NCBI GenBank assembly: GCA_946803715.1 | Contig: CAMPET010000368.1 | Coordinates: 1-50,034 of the forward strand | Reading direction: 5' to 3' | DNA: 50,034 nucleotides | Source of the DNA: Beroe ovata | Lineage: Eukaryota > Ctenophora > Nuda > Beroida > Beroidae | Shown here: positions 35,980 through 47,400 of the stretch, in pieces | How the letters are laid out: every line of letters begins with the position of its first letter | Position numbering within the stretch: the first letter of the stretch is position 1 | Position numbers and translations under genes: made by a program | The notes under the pieces: generated by a model | The model's input: only the letters and a program-made list of their open reading frames with translations | What the model was told of the DNA's origin: nothing | The model's database searches: none

Positions 35980-36819
35980 TTACCGATACAGTCTTGCCCG
36001 AGACTTCTCGACAACATGCAGGATTATAATCACTGTCAAGTATACAGTAGTTCCAACCAAGATTGCCAAGATGACAAACACACAGCACCACACATCGATG
36101 TTATACGTAGCGATATACGACGCCTCTTCCCCTGACACCGTGTTGCTGCGTGACACCTCACGCGGCATATCGCGTGACATCTCACGCGGTAGGATGTCTA
36201 ATCGTCCGTGTCGGATGAACATGAAGGTCAAGTCACGTACTCGGGCCGGTCCCTCTGTAACCAATACCAAGATGAGGTACTTGACAACTTGTTTGATTGA
36301 GTTGTATCGTTCATTGAACGACCGTGGTGGGTAAAGATCCTTCCTCATAGCGCCACTTTCCTCTGCACGTGATGACACGTGATCAGATAGCTGTGTCACG
36401 TGATCAGATAGCTGTGTCACGTGATCAGATAGCTGTGTCACGTGATATGAATGATGCAATGCCACGACTATAACAGTCGTGAATTTTGAGCAATCTAGTG
36501 ATCTACAAAGCGCGTACACTCTGTCAAGATCAGTAAACACGATTCTGCCTGCTGATGCTGCACCTGTTCCAGATACCATCGCATCACTCTGAGTATCACA
36601 TATCGTTGTCAGCCTCTCAGAGATGGTCCCCGAGATGGTTTCTTGCTGGATTCCAGTGTTCTCATCGTTGTGGTAGCCGAGTGTTACCAACTTCTCACAC
36701 ATGTCTCCATGACGACTGGTAACGTCACGTGATACACGGACGATAAGAGCAGCGGAGTCAGTGCAGAAGGGACTAAATGACAACAATATCAGGAAACACA
36801 GAGATAGTTGAGGTCTCAT
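35980..36819 (-). CDS. Intronless type I membrane protein, function unknown
   Basis: A single uninterrupted frame of 279 aa. The N-terminus is a clear signal peptide (LCFLILLSFSPFCTDSAALI). A strong transmembrane helix lies near residues 240-265 (VWCCVFVILAILVGTTVYLT), followed by a short basic tail ending ARLYR. The luminal part holds three exact copies of HVTQLSD, made by a 21-bp tandem repeat (36376-36438), and a degenerate PREMSRDM/PREVSRS repeat. The topology and a YNID just before the helix loosely recall the V-ATPase accessory protein ATP6AP2, but I cannot see enough similarity to call it. It lies between PSMD13 and the FMO gene, same strand. Confidence 0.65.
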   Translation of the reverse strand: MRPQLSLCFLILLSFSPFCTDSAALIVRVSRDVTSRHGDMCEKLVTLGYHNDENTGIQQETISGTISERLTTICDTQSDAMVSGTGAASAGRIVFTDLDRVYALCRSLDCSKFTTVIVVALHHSYHVTQLSDHVTQLSDHVTQLSDHVSSRAEESGAMRKDLYPPRSFNERYNSIKQVVKYLILVLVTEGPARVRDLTFMFIRHGRLDILPREMSRDMPREVSRSNTVSGEEASYIATYNIDVWCCVFVILAILVGTTVYLTVIIILHVVEKSRARLYR

Positions 36820-37388
36820 TGGGAGACATTATCTGGGAGGAGAAAATAGAGTAACATAACTTAAGGCACGTGGTGATAATTGTCAACATAATCTACTAAA
36901 GAGTATGGGGGCGGGCAAGAGTATCGTTCTTTTATCAACGTAACAAGGTCTAGAAATTTATAGAATGTTGGATGTGACTCTAGTGACCTGCAAATAATTC
37001 TAAAGAAAGACAAATGTAATTAACTGTGGGAATTGATCAAATTTGCAGTTATGCAACGTCACAATAGCATGATAATAAGAAATTTATGGCGTCAACAATA
37101 TATGTATCGAAATAAACAACGGAAATTTAAATAAACGATATGTACTTAAATGATTATGTCAATAATTAAATATGATAAAGTACAGCAGTATTAAAATATC
37201 TGTCAATAACATAATTCATAGAAACTGGAATGGAATTGAGTATAAATCTGATATCTGAAATCATCGTCAATATAATTCAGCATGCAACGAAAGACAAATG
37301 TGCCAATTTGCCATATGACCAGAAGCTCAGCTAGAATGTCAGAAAACTTATGCTGGCGTAAACTATTTCAAGTTTGAAAACCGCATTT
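36820..37388. other. AT-rich intergenic region
   Basis: Between the 3' end of the FMO gene and the start of the membrane-protein gene. Contains no visible gene; presumably FMO 3' UTR and the promoter of the downstream gene. Confidence 0.6.
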
Positions 37389-38960
37389 TCAAGTCAATAC
37401 GAGACTCACAAGTCTGAGAAGAGATCGCATGAATCCAAGAACAATGAAGAATAGTATCGCAACAAGAACAAGTCCCGAATAGTGAAGAACCGGCGCTGGT
37501 TTGATCTTCTTGCAGATGTCCCTGGCTCCGCTCCAACTATTCGGTCCGTTTAGTCTCCACTGGAATGCCGAGGTGGTGAACAGCAGTTTCCACGCGAGGA
37601 GTGGGTTTTTAGAGAGGACCGGTTTCACTCCGATCATCTCAGCAATCTCGTCAGTGTACAGGACTGGTATCTTGAGGATGGTATTCCGCTTGCTGTTGTA
37701 GTACCAGCTCTTTTCCCACGATCTGTCCTGCAGCTGTGAGTTCTGCATCTCAGTGGGCGTGGGAAGGTGGACACTCCCACACACCAACTCAGCCATCCAT
37801 CTGCTCTGCATCTCGGACATGCACAAACCACCACCACCACCTGCAGGTTCCACAAACCCAATCAGACCGAGGGTGTGCCCAAATCTGGGACTAAACACGT
37901 TCTTGTACAGGTTCAACTCGTTAACCCCCGGCATAATGTGTTCCCGATCATTCTTACTGAGGATGGGGAGGGTGAAAGTGTACCCGGTAGCTAGTATTAT
38001 ACCGTCATACCAGCCCAGTGAGCCGTCAGTGAATGTCACTTTCTTGCCGGGCCCTAGACTAGAAATATCGGGTCGCATGAGAATCTTCTTCCGCTGAATG
38101 TGATGATAGAGAGTGTGGCTGACCGTCGCCTGGGACCGGAGGATGGACGTCATGGGGTAGACTCCCCAGTTTTTGGGAAGTCCAAACACTATGCAAACCA
38201 GTGTCTGGACTACCTTCTCGACAAAGTCAAGTGGAAGTAGTGAATAGAGTGCTCGCACAGAGAAATGATCCAGAGGTAATCCCATGAGATATGGCGGGAA
38301 AATCCAAGCTGGAGACCGGGCACTGATGTCAACCTGACACCGACCCTCTGTTACCATGTTGTCAGCGATGTCAACAGCACTGTTACCCATCCCAACCACC
38401 AATACCCGTTTACCAGGTTCAATACCACTGGTTGCCGCACACTTGTATTTCACACTATGATACATCGTGCCCATGTAGGTCTCTTCACCGGGTATTTTAG
38501 GAATGTAAGGGTTGCTATGGTGACCGGTTGCTATAGCAACGTTGCGAACTGTCACTGTCTGCAGACCCTCCCTGTTATCGTATCTGCCCTTGTCGAATGT
38601 TATTTTCCACTGGTTATCAGGGAGGCGTCGTACACTAACCACGATACAGTTCAATGCGATGTGCTTCATCAGGTTGAAGTGTTCGGAATAGTCTCGCAAA
38701 TACTTCATTATCTCAGTCTGATGGGGAAAGTCCGGGACTTCCTCGGGAAAAGGGAAGTCTGAGATCACAAAGTTCTGTTTGGAAACGTTGCTGTGCGTAA
38801 ACCGCATCACACCACACCCGTTCTCTGAAAAATTCCACAATCCGCCAATATCGTCCGATTTTTCCAGACAGATTACACTGAGATTCTTATCGAGAAATGA
38901 TTTGAGAGCAGCTAGTCCAGACACTCCGGCACCAATGACAGCCACGTCATAGTCCACCAT
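37389..38960 (-). CDS. Flavin-containing monooxygenase, intronless
   Basis: A single 523-aa frame, the usual FMO length (~530 aa). FMOs oxygenate nucleophilic N- and S-containing compounds using FAD, NADPH and O2, normally on the ER membrane. Visible motifs: FAD-binding GAGVSG at residues 10-15, with an acidic LEKSDDIGGLW segment after it; the FMO-type segment MGTMYHSVKYK at 163-173; NADPH-binding GMGNSA at 190-195; and LATGY at 323-327. The C-terminus has a hydrophobic anchor (GLVLVAILFFIVLGFM, ~492-510), as in membrane-bound animal FMOs. The start ATG at 38960 lies seven codons before the first beta strand, as expected. Vertebrate FMO genes have several introns, so the single exon is worth noting; it may be lineage-specific intron loss or retroposition. 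All core motifs look intact. Confidence 0.95.
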   Translation of the reverse strand: MVDYDVAVIGAGVSGLAALKSFLDKNLSVICLEKSDDIGGLWNFSENGCGVMRFTHSNVSKQNFVISDFPFPEEVPDFPHQTEIMKYLRDYSEHFNLMKHIALNCIVVSVRRLPDNQWKITFDKGRYDNREGLQTVTVRNVAIATGHHSNPYIPKIPGEETYMGTMYHSVKYKCAATSGIEPGKRVLVVGMGNSAVDIADNMVTEGRCQVDISARSPAWIFPPYLMGLPLDHFSVRALYSLLPLDFVEKVVQTLVCIVFGLPKNWGVYPMTSILRSQATVSHTLYHHIQRKKILMRPDISSLGPGKKVTFTDGSLGWYDGIILATGYTFTLPILSKNDREHIMPGVNELNLYKNVFSPRFGHTLGLIGFVEPAGGGGGLCMSEMQSRWMAELVCGSVHLPTPTEMQNSQLQDRSWEKSWYYNSKRNTILKIPVLYTDEIAEMIGVKPVLSKNPLLAWKLLFTTSAFQWRLNGPNSWSGARDICKKIKPAPVLHYSGLVLVAILFFIVLGFMRSLLRLVSLVLT

Positions 38961-39549
38961 GCTCCCTACGGGAGTCGGGAGCTGTGAGATAGTTCACAAA
39001 AAATTATATTGTCATTCGTCAGGTATTCACATTCACATCAATTATGTTTTCCGTTTATGCAGAGTACTTTGATAGGTACTTTGATTTAAGACAATAGGTT
39101 AAATATCTCGTAAAAGTGTAATTCATTCACAATTATAATAGATCCACAATTCACAGAATTACAATGAGTCATGTAACTATGAAAAACACATTACCATGAA
39201 ATTCACTTTACCATGGAGAACACGCGTTACCATAGAGAACACGCTAGCGATATTCTCAAGCTACCATGAAACATCTTGACCCGCAAGATGCTAACAATTA
39301 ATCAAATCGACGAAAAACACAACTACTATAACAATAAAATTCTTCTAAAAGCTACGACAAAACTCTCGTTGCACTCTCAATAGGATGAGCTCTGCTTCTC
39401 TAACAGACATGTCAAATATATCTCGATTTCCAGTTTATAAGGGGGGGGGATAATGTTTCCATTGTGTATAGTTTTTAATATATACACAGAAAGGCTCCTT
39501 CATAAATCATCTCAAAATCCATACATCCACTCTCAATCCCCCCTTCCCT
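38961..39549. other. Intergenic region upstream of FMO
   Basis: Carries three or four degenerate copies of an ATTACCATGGAGAACAC-like word at about 39180-39260 and a G run at 39442-39450. No gene. It should include the FMO promoter and the 3' UTR of the ATP6AP1-like gene. Confidence 0.6.
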
Positions 39550-41001
39550 TTAATGCTCGTGAGGAATGATGAGACACTTCGATTTGGCGGACTCGAATCT
39601 ATCAGGAGTAGCAGTGCTGAGAAGCATCATAATACTGAAAATGAGGATCACTATCGTGAGAACTCCAGCTACAATCCCCATCCATGCTCCTTCACTGAAA
39701 TTATCGTGACGTCACGGCGGACAGAATTCCGTAGAGTGAAAGCTCGTCAGAAATAACTTTGCAGGAGGGAAGGAACAACAGTAGCAACTGACACTCACCT
39801 GATCCAATTGACACATTGGATTTCAGTATTAAACTTTTCCTCCTTGACATTGTACACTTGGATTTGGAACATATTCAGGGTGACTTTCGCAGTCGATTTT
39901 GCTTCTGAAAAGTACGAGAAATATGTGGAAATATTCTACAAGCTGAATGTGGGTTGTGTAAGAGTGGTGTCAAGAACTTACCTGTATCTGTAAGAGTGGT
40001 GTTAAGAACTTACCTGCATCAGTAAGAGTGGTGTCAGTTTTAAGAGAGCAGGCGGATGAGAAACGGGTGCTGATGGGTGCCACCGCTTTGAATGCACCAG
40101 ACAGTGACATACTTTCCGATGAGTTAGTGTATGACGCGCTCATGTTACTGCTAACCCAGTAACCTGGAATTGAAGTGTCAATAACCAATAAAGTGCCATT
40201 AACCGTCGGTAACCGTCATTATTTAATTTCACGGAATACGTATAGCAAGGGCACTCAGTATTCACACTCTAGAACACACTGCAACAACGGAACCGTCTAA
40301 CATGATGTACCAGTAGAGGTGAGAGAAAAGTCCATAGCGAGCTTGAAGTCGGTGGCAGAATCGGCAATGTCTCCAAACGTAATTTCAATTTTTCTCCCGT
40401 TCTTCTCTGTCACACTGTTCGGTATACATGATATTGAGTACAACTGTACAAATATCATTCAATGTAAATATACCACTTAATGTACCATTAATGTACCATT
40501 TAAGGTACATATACCATTTAATGTACCATTAATGTACCATTTAGTGTACATATACCATTTAATGTACCATTAATGTACCATGTAATGTACATATACCATT
40601 TAACCATGCGCTTCAAGTGATCGCATAGGTATTAGGGAAGGAAGCTGTCAATATCAGAATGAAACTGTCAATGAATATCGGGTTTGCTAATAATAACCTG
40701 CATGATGTAACGGCGTTTTCCACAGCAGTGAGATCAATCGGAGCCTCAGCCCCGGCAGCTACTGTGAGTGTTTCCACATAGAGCAGGGTGGAACAGTCAT
40801 CACCCGAACCCACATACACTACAGCTCCGCCAGCTGTAAAATATGGGTCGTCGGTAATGCGGGTGACTTCATGTCATCATGTCATCATGTCATGTCATCA
40901 CGTCATGTCATCACGTCATGTCATCATGTCATCAGTCATGAGTCAAATCATCACTTACCAGCAAGTGTGAGGCAAGCGAACAGAGTAAGGACTTGATTCA
41001 T
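39550..41001 (-). CDS. ATP6AP1: V-type ATPase accessory subunit S1-like (ATP6AP1 / Ac45), short form
   Basis: Exons on the minus strand: 41001-40959, 40833-40712, 40443-40311, 40163-40014, 39904-39799, 39694-39550. They join in frame to 232 aa. Residues 1-15 are a signal peptide (MNQVLTLFACLTLAAG). The luminal domain has N-glycosylation sites (SNMS, YTNSS). Its C-terminal part, VTLNMFQIQVYNVKEEKF followed by GAWMGIVAGV, fits the Ac45/LAMP-type fold, and the transmembrane helix is followed by DRFES, as DRFD follows it in Ac45. Ac45 helps assemble the membrane sector of the proton pump. Human ATP6AP1 is ~470 aa and is cleaved; this protein corresponds roughly to the C-terminal half only. The exon 2/3 junction is the least certain, since a stronger-looking donor lies 14 bp further downstream (after 40698). 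Confidence 0.72.
39959..40037. repeat. 32-bp tandem repeat copying a 5' splice site (ATP6AP1-like gene)
   Basis: Two full units (39959-39990 and 39991-40022) plus a partial third. Read on the minus strand, both full units contain CAG|GTAAGTTCTT. The donor after 40014 keeps the phase with the next exon; the one 32 bp further does not. Confidence 0.88.
40469..40603. repeat. 41-bp tandem repeat in intron 2 of the ATP6AP1-like gene
   Basis: Three 41-bp units built from AATGTACCATT sub-repeats, plus a partial fourth. A second short array of ATGTCATC words lies at about 40870-40940 in intron 1. Confidence 0.88.
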
Positions 41002-41566
41002 GATATGGCTATAAAAGTTGAAATTAGGAATGCTAACGATAGGTACTCATTGTAAGAACATTTTGGTAGCTGTTGAATGTTGATGTTCCCATTGACTACT
41101 TCTTTAGATTTATAAGCTTAAAAGTACTGTAGACAAGTAATAACGAAACTCGAGAAATGGACTACGAAAGTGGATCTTAAAATTGGTTATTGCAGTTTAG
41201 TAATTGGTATTCATAGAAATCTAACTTAAAAATCAAAATTCGTTTATTATCGTTCCAAAATTTTTGTACAAGAAAATAGGGATGGAGTATAAAAATAAAA
41301 CACATTACCACTTCATAATAATCGTAATAGGTATCATACGATCTCAAACTTAAAATGCATAAAAAGGAATGCAAACCCCAAAAGTGTTTTTCAAATAAAT
41401 TTTATACTTAACATAGCTCTCGCCGTTCAACACTTCGAAGGGCGACAAAGATTACAAACCCTGATATTAAAAAAACAATAAGTTCAGAAGGATGAAGATT
41501 CCTCTGCATGATTTTGAATTCAACAATCGCTCCGAATGCAAAAAAAGAAAAAAACATCTTTCCTGA
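41002..41566. other. Intergenic region upstream of the ATP6AP1-like gene
   Basis: AT-rich, no gene visible. It should hold the promoter of the ATP6AP1-like gene and the NAPRT 3' UTR. Confidence 0.6.
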
Positions 41567-43302
41567 TCACTTCATTTCCCTGATTGGCGTGTGATCTAAT
41601 ATCATCTTGTGCATCATACTGTACATGGACTCGCTGACAGAAACTTTATAGGGCGTGGGATTCAACGACCTCACATGATCACGTCTCATTCCCTTTATCT
41701 CGGATTCACAGAGCTTCTTGATGTCGTGAATACCCGGTAGAGAATCGACCAGTTGCCCGTTCCTTATCCACGTTTTTTGCAAGCACTTGACATCGGTGGG
41801 ATAGATGTACACTCTCTGAATTTCATTATGAGGGTGACGGCACAATACTCTTCCACTGGGAGGAACCTCGTTATCTTCTTGTATTATGTCGGCTAGAGGG
41901 TGACCCTCATTGCCATACAGCCGGTAGATTGCCTGAATAGAAATCGAATTCTAACAGAGTTTTAGGACAAACATAATAAAAATTAAGTTGACAAGATAAG
42001 GAATTAGAAAATGGAATGGGAAAAAAACTTCTTGTGATGACATACCTTCTTGCCAGGCATAGTCGTTTTTATAGGGTCCTCACTCAGTTTGATTCTATTG
42101 CAGCCGTTTACTTTGACTAGTTTGTAGACACAGCCAAGAGCAGGCTGACTTTTACAAGTAACTAGGTGCGTACCAACACCAAAGGAGCTCAATGCATGTC
42201 CCTGTTGATTTAGGGAAGCAATTGTGTCTTCACAAATGTCATTACTTCCAACTATTGAGAAGGTTGCAAAATAATCTACACCAAAATGCTCAGCGCTTAG
42301 TTGAAATATCTTCTTTATCTCAATTGATTGGTAAGCAAGATCACCACTATCAATCCTTACTCCAATAGCTTTAAATCCAAGTTCATGAAGGGCTAATGCA
42401 ACTATCAAGAAGTTGGGAATACCAGAATTGAAAACATCATATGAATCAACCAACACAAGGTATGACTCTGGAAAGGTAAAGGCATAGGAAATAAAAGATG
42501 CTAGCTCTCCTTCAATTGTTTCATCTGCACTAACCTTTAAGAATGAACAAACTTCATTCTTGAACTTAGCACAAATCTCAACAAACATTTCCATGTTACA
42601 CTGACTACCATTTATTGTACGAGTGATACTGTCAAGCTCTTTCAGAGAAGTAAATGATGTGATGAATGAATGGGCATTTGTCCCTTTACATGGTATATCA
42701 TACATTTTTCCAGCAAGAACATTACTAGTTGCATCAAATCCACCTATGTAGCAGTATCTTGAAGCAGAGATACCACCATCAGGTCCCTGTGCTCTTCTCA
42801 GTCCAAATTCTAAAAGTTGTACTTCCTCACCAGCAACCAGTCTAAATCTAGCAGCATTTGTGGCTACCAGACTTGCAAAATTAACAAGGTTCAAAAGAGT
42901 TGTTTCAATAAGCTGTAACTTAGCTAAAGGACCTTCAACTGTGATTAATGGTTCTCTAGGGAAAACAACAGTTCCTTCTGGAATAGCATGAACTGTAATA
43001 TCTTTATTGTCAAGTGTAAGGAGGTACTCAATAAACCCTTCATGAACATGAGGAGGCAGTATCTTTCGGAGATACTCCACATCTGATTTGGAGAATCCTA
43101 TACCCAGGATATGCTTAATACATTCCTCTAGACCGCAAAATACAGTGAATTCACCCTTGAATGGGTTCTTGCGGAAAAATAAGTCAAAACAAGCAGGATC
43201 ATTGTGTTTATCACATTTCCAATATGCATAAGCCATAGTTATTTGATAGAAGTCTGTAAGTAATGCTTTCACGATAGGATTGCTTGGTTCCATGTTTATC
43301 AT
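41567..43302 (-). CDS. NAPRT: Nicotinate phosphoribosyltransferase
   Basis: Two coding exons, 43302-42046 and 41932-41567, joined in phase 0 to 540 aa (human ~538). The enzyme makes nicotinate mononucleotide from nicotinic acid and PRPP, with ATP hydrolysis, in the Preiss-Handler NAD pathway. Family signatures: [16 protein letters not shown] near the start, [11 protein letters not shown], the [20 protein letters not shown] loop, a KGTNAHSF segment with the likely catalytic His, [13 protein letters not shown], and SFGVGTHLV. The ATG at 43302 follows an acceptor-like TTTCAG, so a non-coding first exon is likely; an ATG at 43293 (MEPSNP) is equally possible. Base composition is visibly more AT-rich than in the FMO or BICRA-like exons. 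No damage seen. Confidence 0.95.
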
Positions 43303-44455
43303 ACTGCCTGAAATGTAGATAATCGTCAATTAAGGTGCTAGAAGCTCTTATTGTAATTGGATTTTATGAATTCAGGCATAATGATCAGGGACTCCTTCAC
43401 GAAAAGCTTAGGAAGATATTTAGGAATCTCTAAATGGACTTATGACACCTTTTCAGCTATACAAACTTTCATTAAGGAGTTCCTAATGTCTTGTCAAGTT
43501 TTTTGTGAGGGAGCCCCATATCAAAATTTTTGCTTTCAAGCATGATGGAAATTTCAAGAGATATACTCCAAACGTTTACCAAAGTCTCAAATATTAATGA
43601 ACCAGAATTTTCATGTCAAGATTAGAGATAACATTTTTCGAATGTTAATTCATAATTTGGCGGATTTTATTTGTTCACTGCTTTACTGCGGGCGCGACGC
43701 GGGCGTGCAAACTTTCATTACAAATTTGCAATCAAAACAAAAGTCGCGCGCGCATCCATATCCGGCAAAAAATTTCCTGTCATGTTACAAAAACCGCTGC
43801 AAACAAGCCGTCTGAGAATAGGTTTGCGCCGCGCGCGCGTTAAACGAAATTTTCGACTGAGTCAGTCATTGATTGACAAACAAACAATTTCAAATTTGAT
43901 CAAATGGTTTTGAATAAATGATTTAATGCCAGACATAAATGAAGTATATTTACAATTTATACAACAGCATCAAGCATATATTTGATATTGCAAAGCAATG
44001 CAATATTGCAATGTGATTCATTATGAATTTCATGATTATTATAAATAAGGAGCACAATTCTTATAAATGAGGTGAGGTTCACTTATCTCAAAGACTCATT
44101 TTTTATGACTGTGAAGCCTGGCAAAGGCCTGATATGACTATTGACTTTCTATTTTGTGATACAATGCAGAGAGTATTTGAGAAATGTTTTACTATCTGAT
44201 TTAAAGATTTAGATGAAAAATGAGACTATGTGAATATGACTTATTTGATAATTCATGCCTTCCATGGCAAGCTGTGCAAAATATTGGTAATAAAACTCAT
44301 TTCTCCAACCCTGCCTTCTCCAGAAAGCTTCTTTTCGTCAGTGTGAATGTTCTTTTCTTAATGAATCTCTAGATAGGTTATGGTTACACTCAAGGGATAG
44401 ATGAATTATCTAGCACTACAGATAACAGTTTGATTCCATCCTGTTGGAAAATGTC
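43303..44455. promoter_or_regulatory. Divergent NAPRT / BICRA-like promoter region with a CGCG-rich insertion
   Basis: The two flanking genes point away from each other, so both promoters should lie here; this is inferred from layout only. At about 43681-43870 there is a CG-rich stretch with ATCCGGCAA, CGTCTGAGAATAGGTTTGCG and CGAAATTTTCGAC words. These match the foldback field at 2480-2560, so it is probably an old copy of the same mobile family. Confidence 0.55.
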
Positions 44456-47400
44456 ATGGAGAATGGCAACATAACAAATGACCTTCAAAGGTAAGAAACA
44501 AAGATGTGATATTGTTATCCAAGTTCTATTTTGATATAGCTCATTCCCATAACTGTGGAATCATTTAAGCTTTGTGGATCATTGTGTACTACTTACGTTT
44601 GATCTACCATTACTGATTATTTTCAGTAATGTGCCCTACAACAATGGTACTTTGGTGAACAAAGTTCCTGTATTGTACAAATTACCAACCTACTCACATC
44701 CTTCCAAGCGTCCTATTCAATCAGTTGGAGATGTTTCTTCTCAGAATACGGTTTGGAAGAATCTTATATATTGGTCTTCTTATTCCCATAACAACCAAGT
44801 ACTGTGAGTTGTGACACAAAAATATAAGCAATAATGTTAAATTATAGTAAAGGTTGACTGGTATATTCAGGTGACTGTATCATTGGTCAATGAGCGAGAG
44901 CACCAGATGCCTGGTCAAGCTGTTATGCAAACATCAACAATATTACCCTCTGCAGCAATTTCCTCAGTAAATGTGCAAAATGGTGCTTTCATGAATGAGG
45001 TTAGTCATCTTGTGGAGCATAGTATTATTCTGAAAAAGTCATGTAATTATTTACAGTCTGAATTCTTCATTTAACTTCAGTTCTAACTCATGAAATAACT
45101 GAACCGGAAATGCATCAGGGTCAGAAGTCTGGAGGTATGCTGATGATGAATAACAGTGCTCCCAGAACACAATCTGTAATTGACAATCAAAGAGCACATC
45201 CTGGAAATATTGTTAATCAATTGTCTGGGAATATTGGAAACCATGGATACCATCCAGGAAGGCACTTGCATCATCAGATGCAGCTTAAGCATCTTCCCCA
45301 GGTTTTTGTCTGATCGAAAATTATCATAAGACCCTGATATCCAAGAATGGGTATTATCCAACTTGATTCATGCTAATTTTCAGAGTTCCCCTGGGCAGTT
45401 ATCGCATCATCAGTACCAGCAATCTCTGGAACATGTTCATCAACAGCAATCACTGAGGCCCATGGAGATGCAGGCTCCACAACTTCCACCAGTCATACGT
45501 CAGTCCATTCAACAGTCTCAGACCCTACAGCAGACACAGAATTTCCAACAGTCTATACATGAAACCCAGCCTATGAGTCAACAGCAGCAACTGCACCAGT
45601 CCCAAGTTCAATCCCTCCAGCAACCGTCATTGTACCAACAGCAACAACTTCCTCTATCGTTGCCCCAGCAAGACCATCCTCAGCAGCAAGTGCTGCAGAT
45701 CGGGCAGAATAATTCATACCAGATGGCCGTCGTAAGCAGGCCATATGAAAACATGACTTACACACGAACATATCCCCAAGTGAATCAGCAGACCTGTCAG
45801 TACAATTCGTTTCCCAATGGCAATTCTCCGAACAGGGCTCGATTCCTCAGCACCCAGTCACAGAATTATCCCCAGTATATGATGATTCGTCCTCAGCAGC
45901 CCCCAAATAGCCAGTCCCCTCACCTGCCATCCTCCCATGCTGTGATGACGTCACAGGCGATGCCCCTATCAGCAGGATCAGTTCAGCTGGGTCACCCGGG
46001 CTTCCAGAATCGTACTTCAACGGAACAGAGACTCTCACATTTCGACTATGGGGAGCACGACGACCCTGTGCCGAGTCACTCCAGGAGCACACCGACCAAA
46101 CATCCGACTGGTATCGACAAACAAGAGAAATCCCCGGGTGTACCCTCCTATATGCCTGGTTTTGTCGCCCAGGGTGCGGCAAATGGCAACGTGTTGAACC
46201 AAGTTCGTCCACAGCCCCCAGTATCTGAGTCTCCTCCCGCCGGTTTGAAGTTACGCGGGCAGGATCTAATGGTGCGGGCTGGGATGCAGCCGCCTCCTGT
46301 GGGTCCGCTATCGCGACCACCCAACGTTGTCGCATCCCCCGCCACTCCGCCACCACTCCGACCCGTTATTCTAACTGCTCAGCAAGCTGGTCAGGCCGGT
46401 CAGCCACTTCAGAGCACGCCAGTTCTGGTACATATAAACGGGGGGAAGAGCATCAGGGGATCGATAGTGTCAGTCAGTCCGCAGCAAATGTTACGACCTC
46501 CTCAGAGTAACCCTACCCACGTGTACTTCACCATACCCCAAGCGAGCAGCGCGGCTAAGTTCGTGCGGACACAAAACGGACATCTTAGACCGGTGAACGG
46601 GGTCGCCGTACAGAACTCCCTCTCGCAATCTAGTGAGTTGTCAGTGATAGTTGATATAGGTAGCTCCTTCAAATGCAGTGATATTGTCAACTAAGAGGGA
46701 CAGTTGATGTTACTCAAAGCGTGCTGTAATGTTAGTAAACCTGCTATATAATTGGTTTGCTTACCGCTGTCTTGTAAAGAGTACTAGTGTATTTAATTAT
46801 AGCAGTCCTGTGGTTATTGTATTTGTCAATAGCCAGTGGTAACATTTACACTGTATAGTGTATACGACTGTACCCTGATAGGTACTATACAGTATACAGC
46901 TTGTACCGTGTTGACAAGGTTGTTGGCGGTGACATTGTTGTCAATGACATGCTGGTGATACTGTTGTCAGTGACATGCCGGTGACATGGTTGACAGTGAC
47001 ATACTGGTGACATGGTTGACAGTGACATACTGGTGGCATGGTTGACAGTGACATGCTGGTGACATTGTTGTCAGTGACATACTGGTAACATGATTGACAG
47101 TGACATGCCAGTGACATGGTTGACAGTGGCATGGTTGACATTGACATGCCGGTGACATGGTTGACAGTGACATGGTTGACATTGATATGGTGTTTTTCAG
47201 AGATGTACACGGTACGGTACGTTACCCCGAAACCTGAAGATGGAAAAGCTAACACCAACACTAATAACACCAACAACAACAACTCAAGCAGCAACAACAA
47301 CGACACAAACAGCAATAACAACAAAGCTCAGCTGTACCCTGCTTCCTCTAGGCCGAATAACAGCCCCAGCGTAAGTGTATGCTCAGTGTCCACTGTTTTC

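Noticed and set aside
36376-36438. Three 21-bp direct repeats resembling a short CRISPR-like array
   Set aside because: The units are contiguous without spacers and lie in frame inside a eukaryotic coding region.
46930-47330. Cys/His/Ser frame MSTMSLSTMSPACQCQ on the minus strand
   Set aside because: It is the translation of the 26-bp intronic minisatellite and looks like a metallothionein or keratin-associated motif only by chance.
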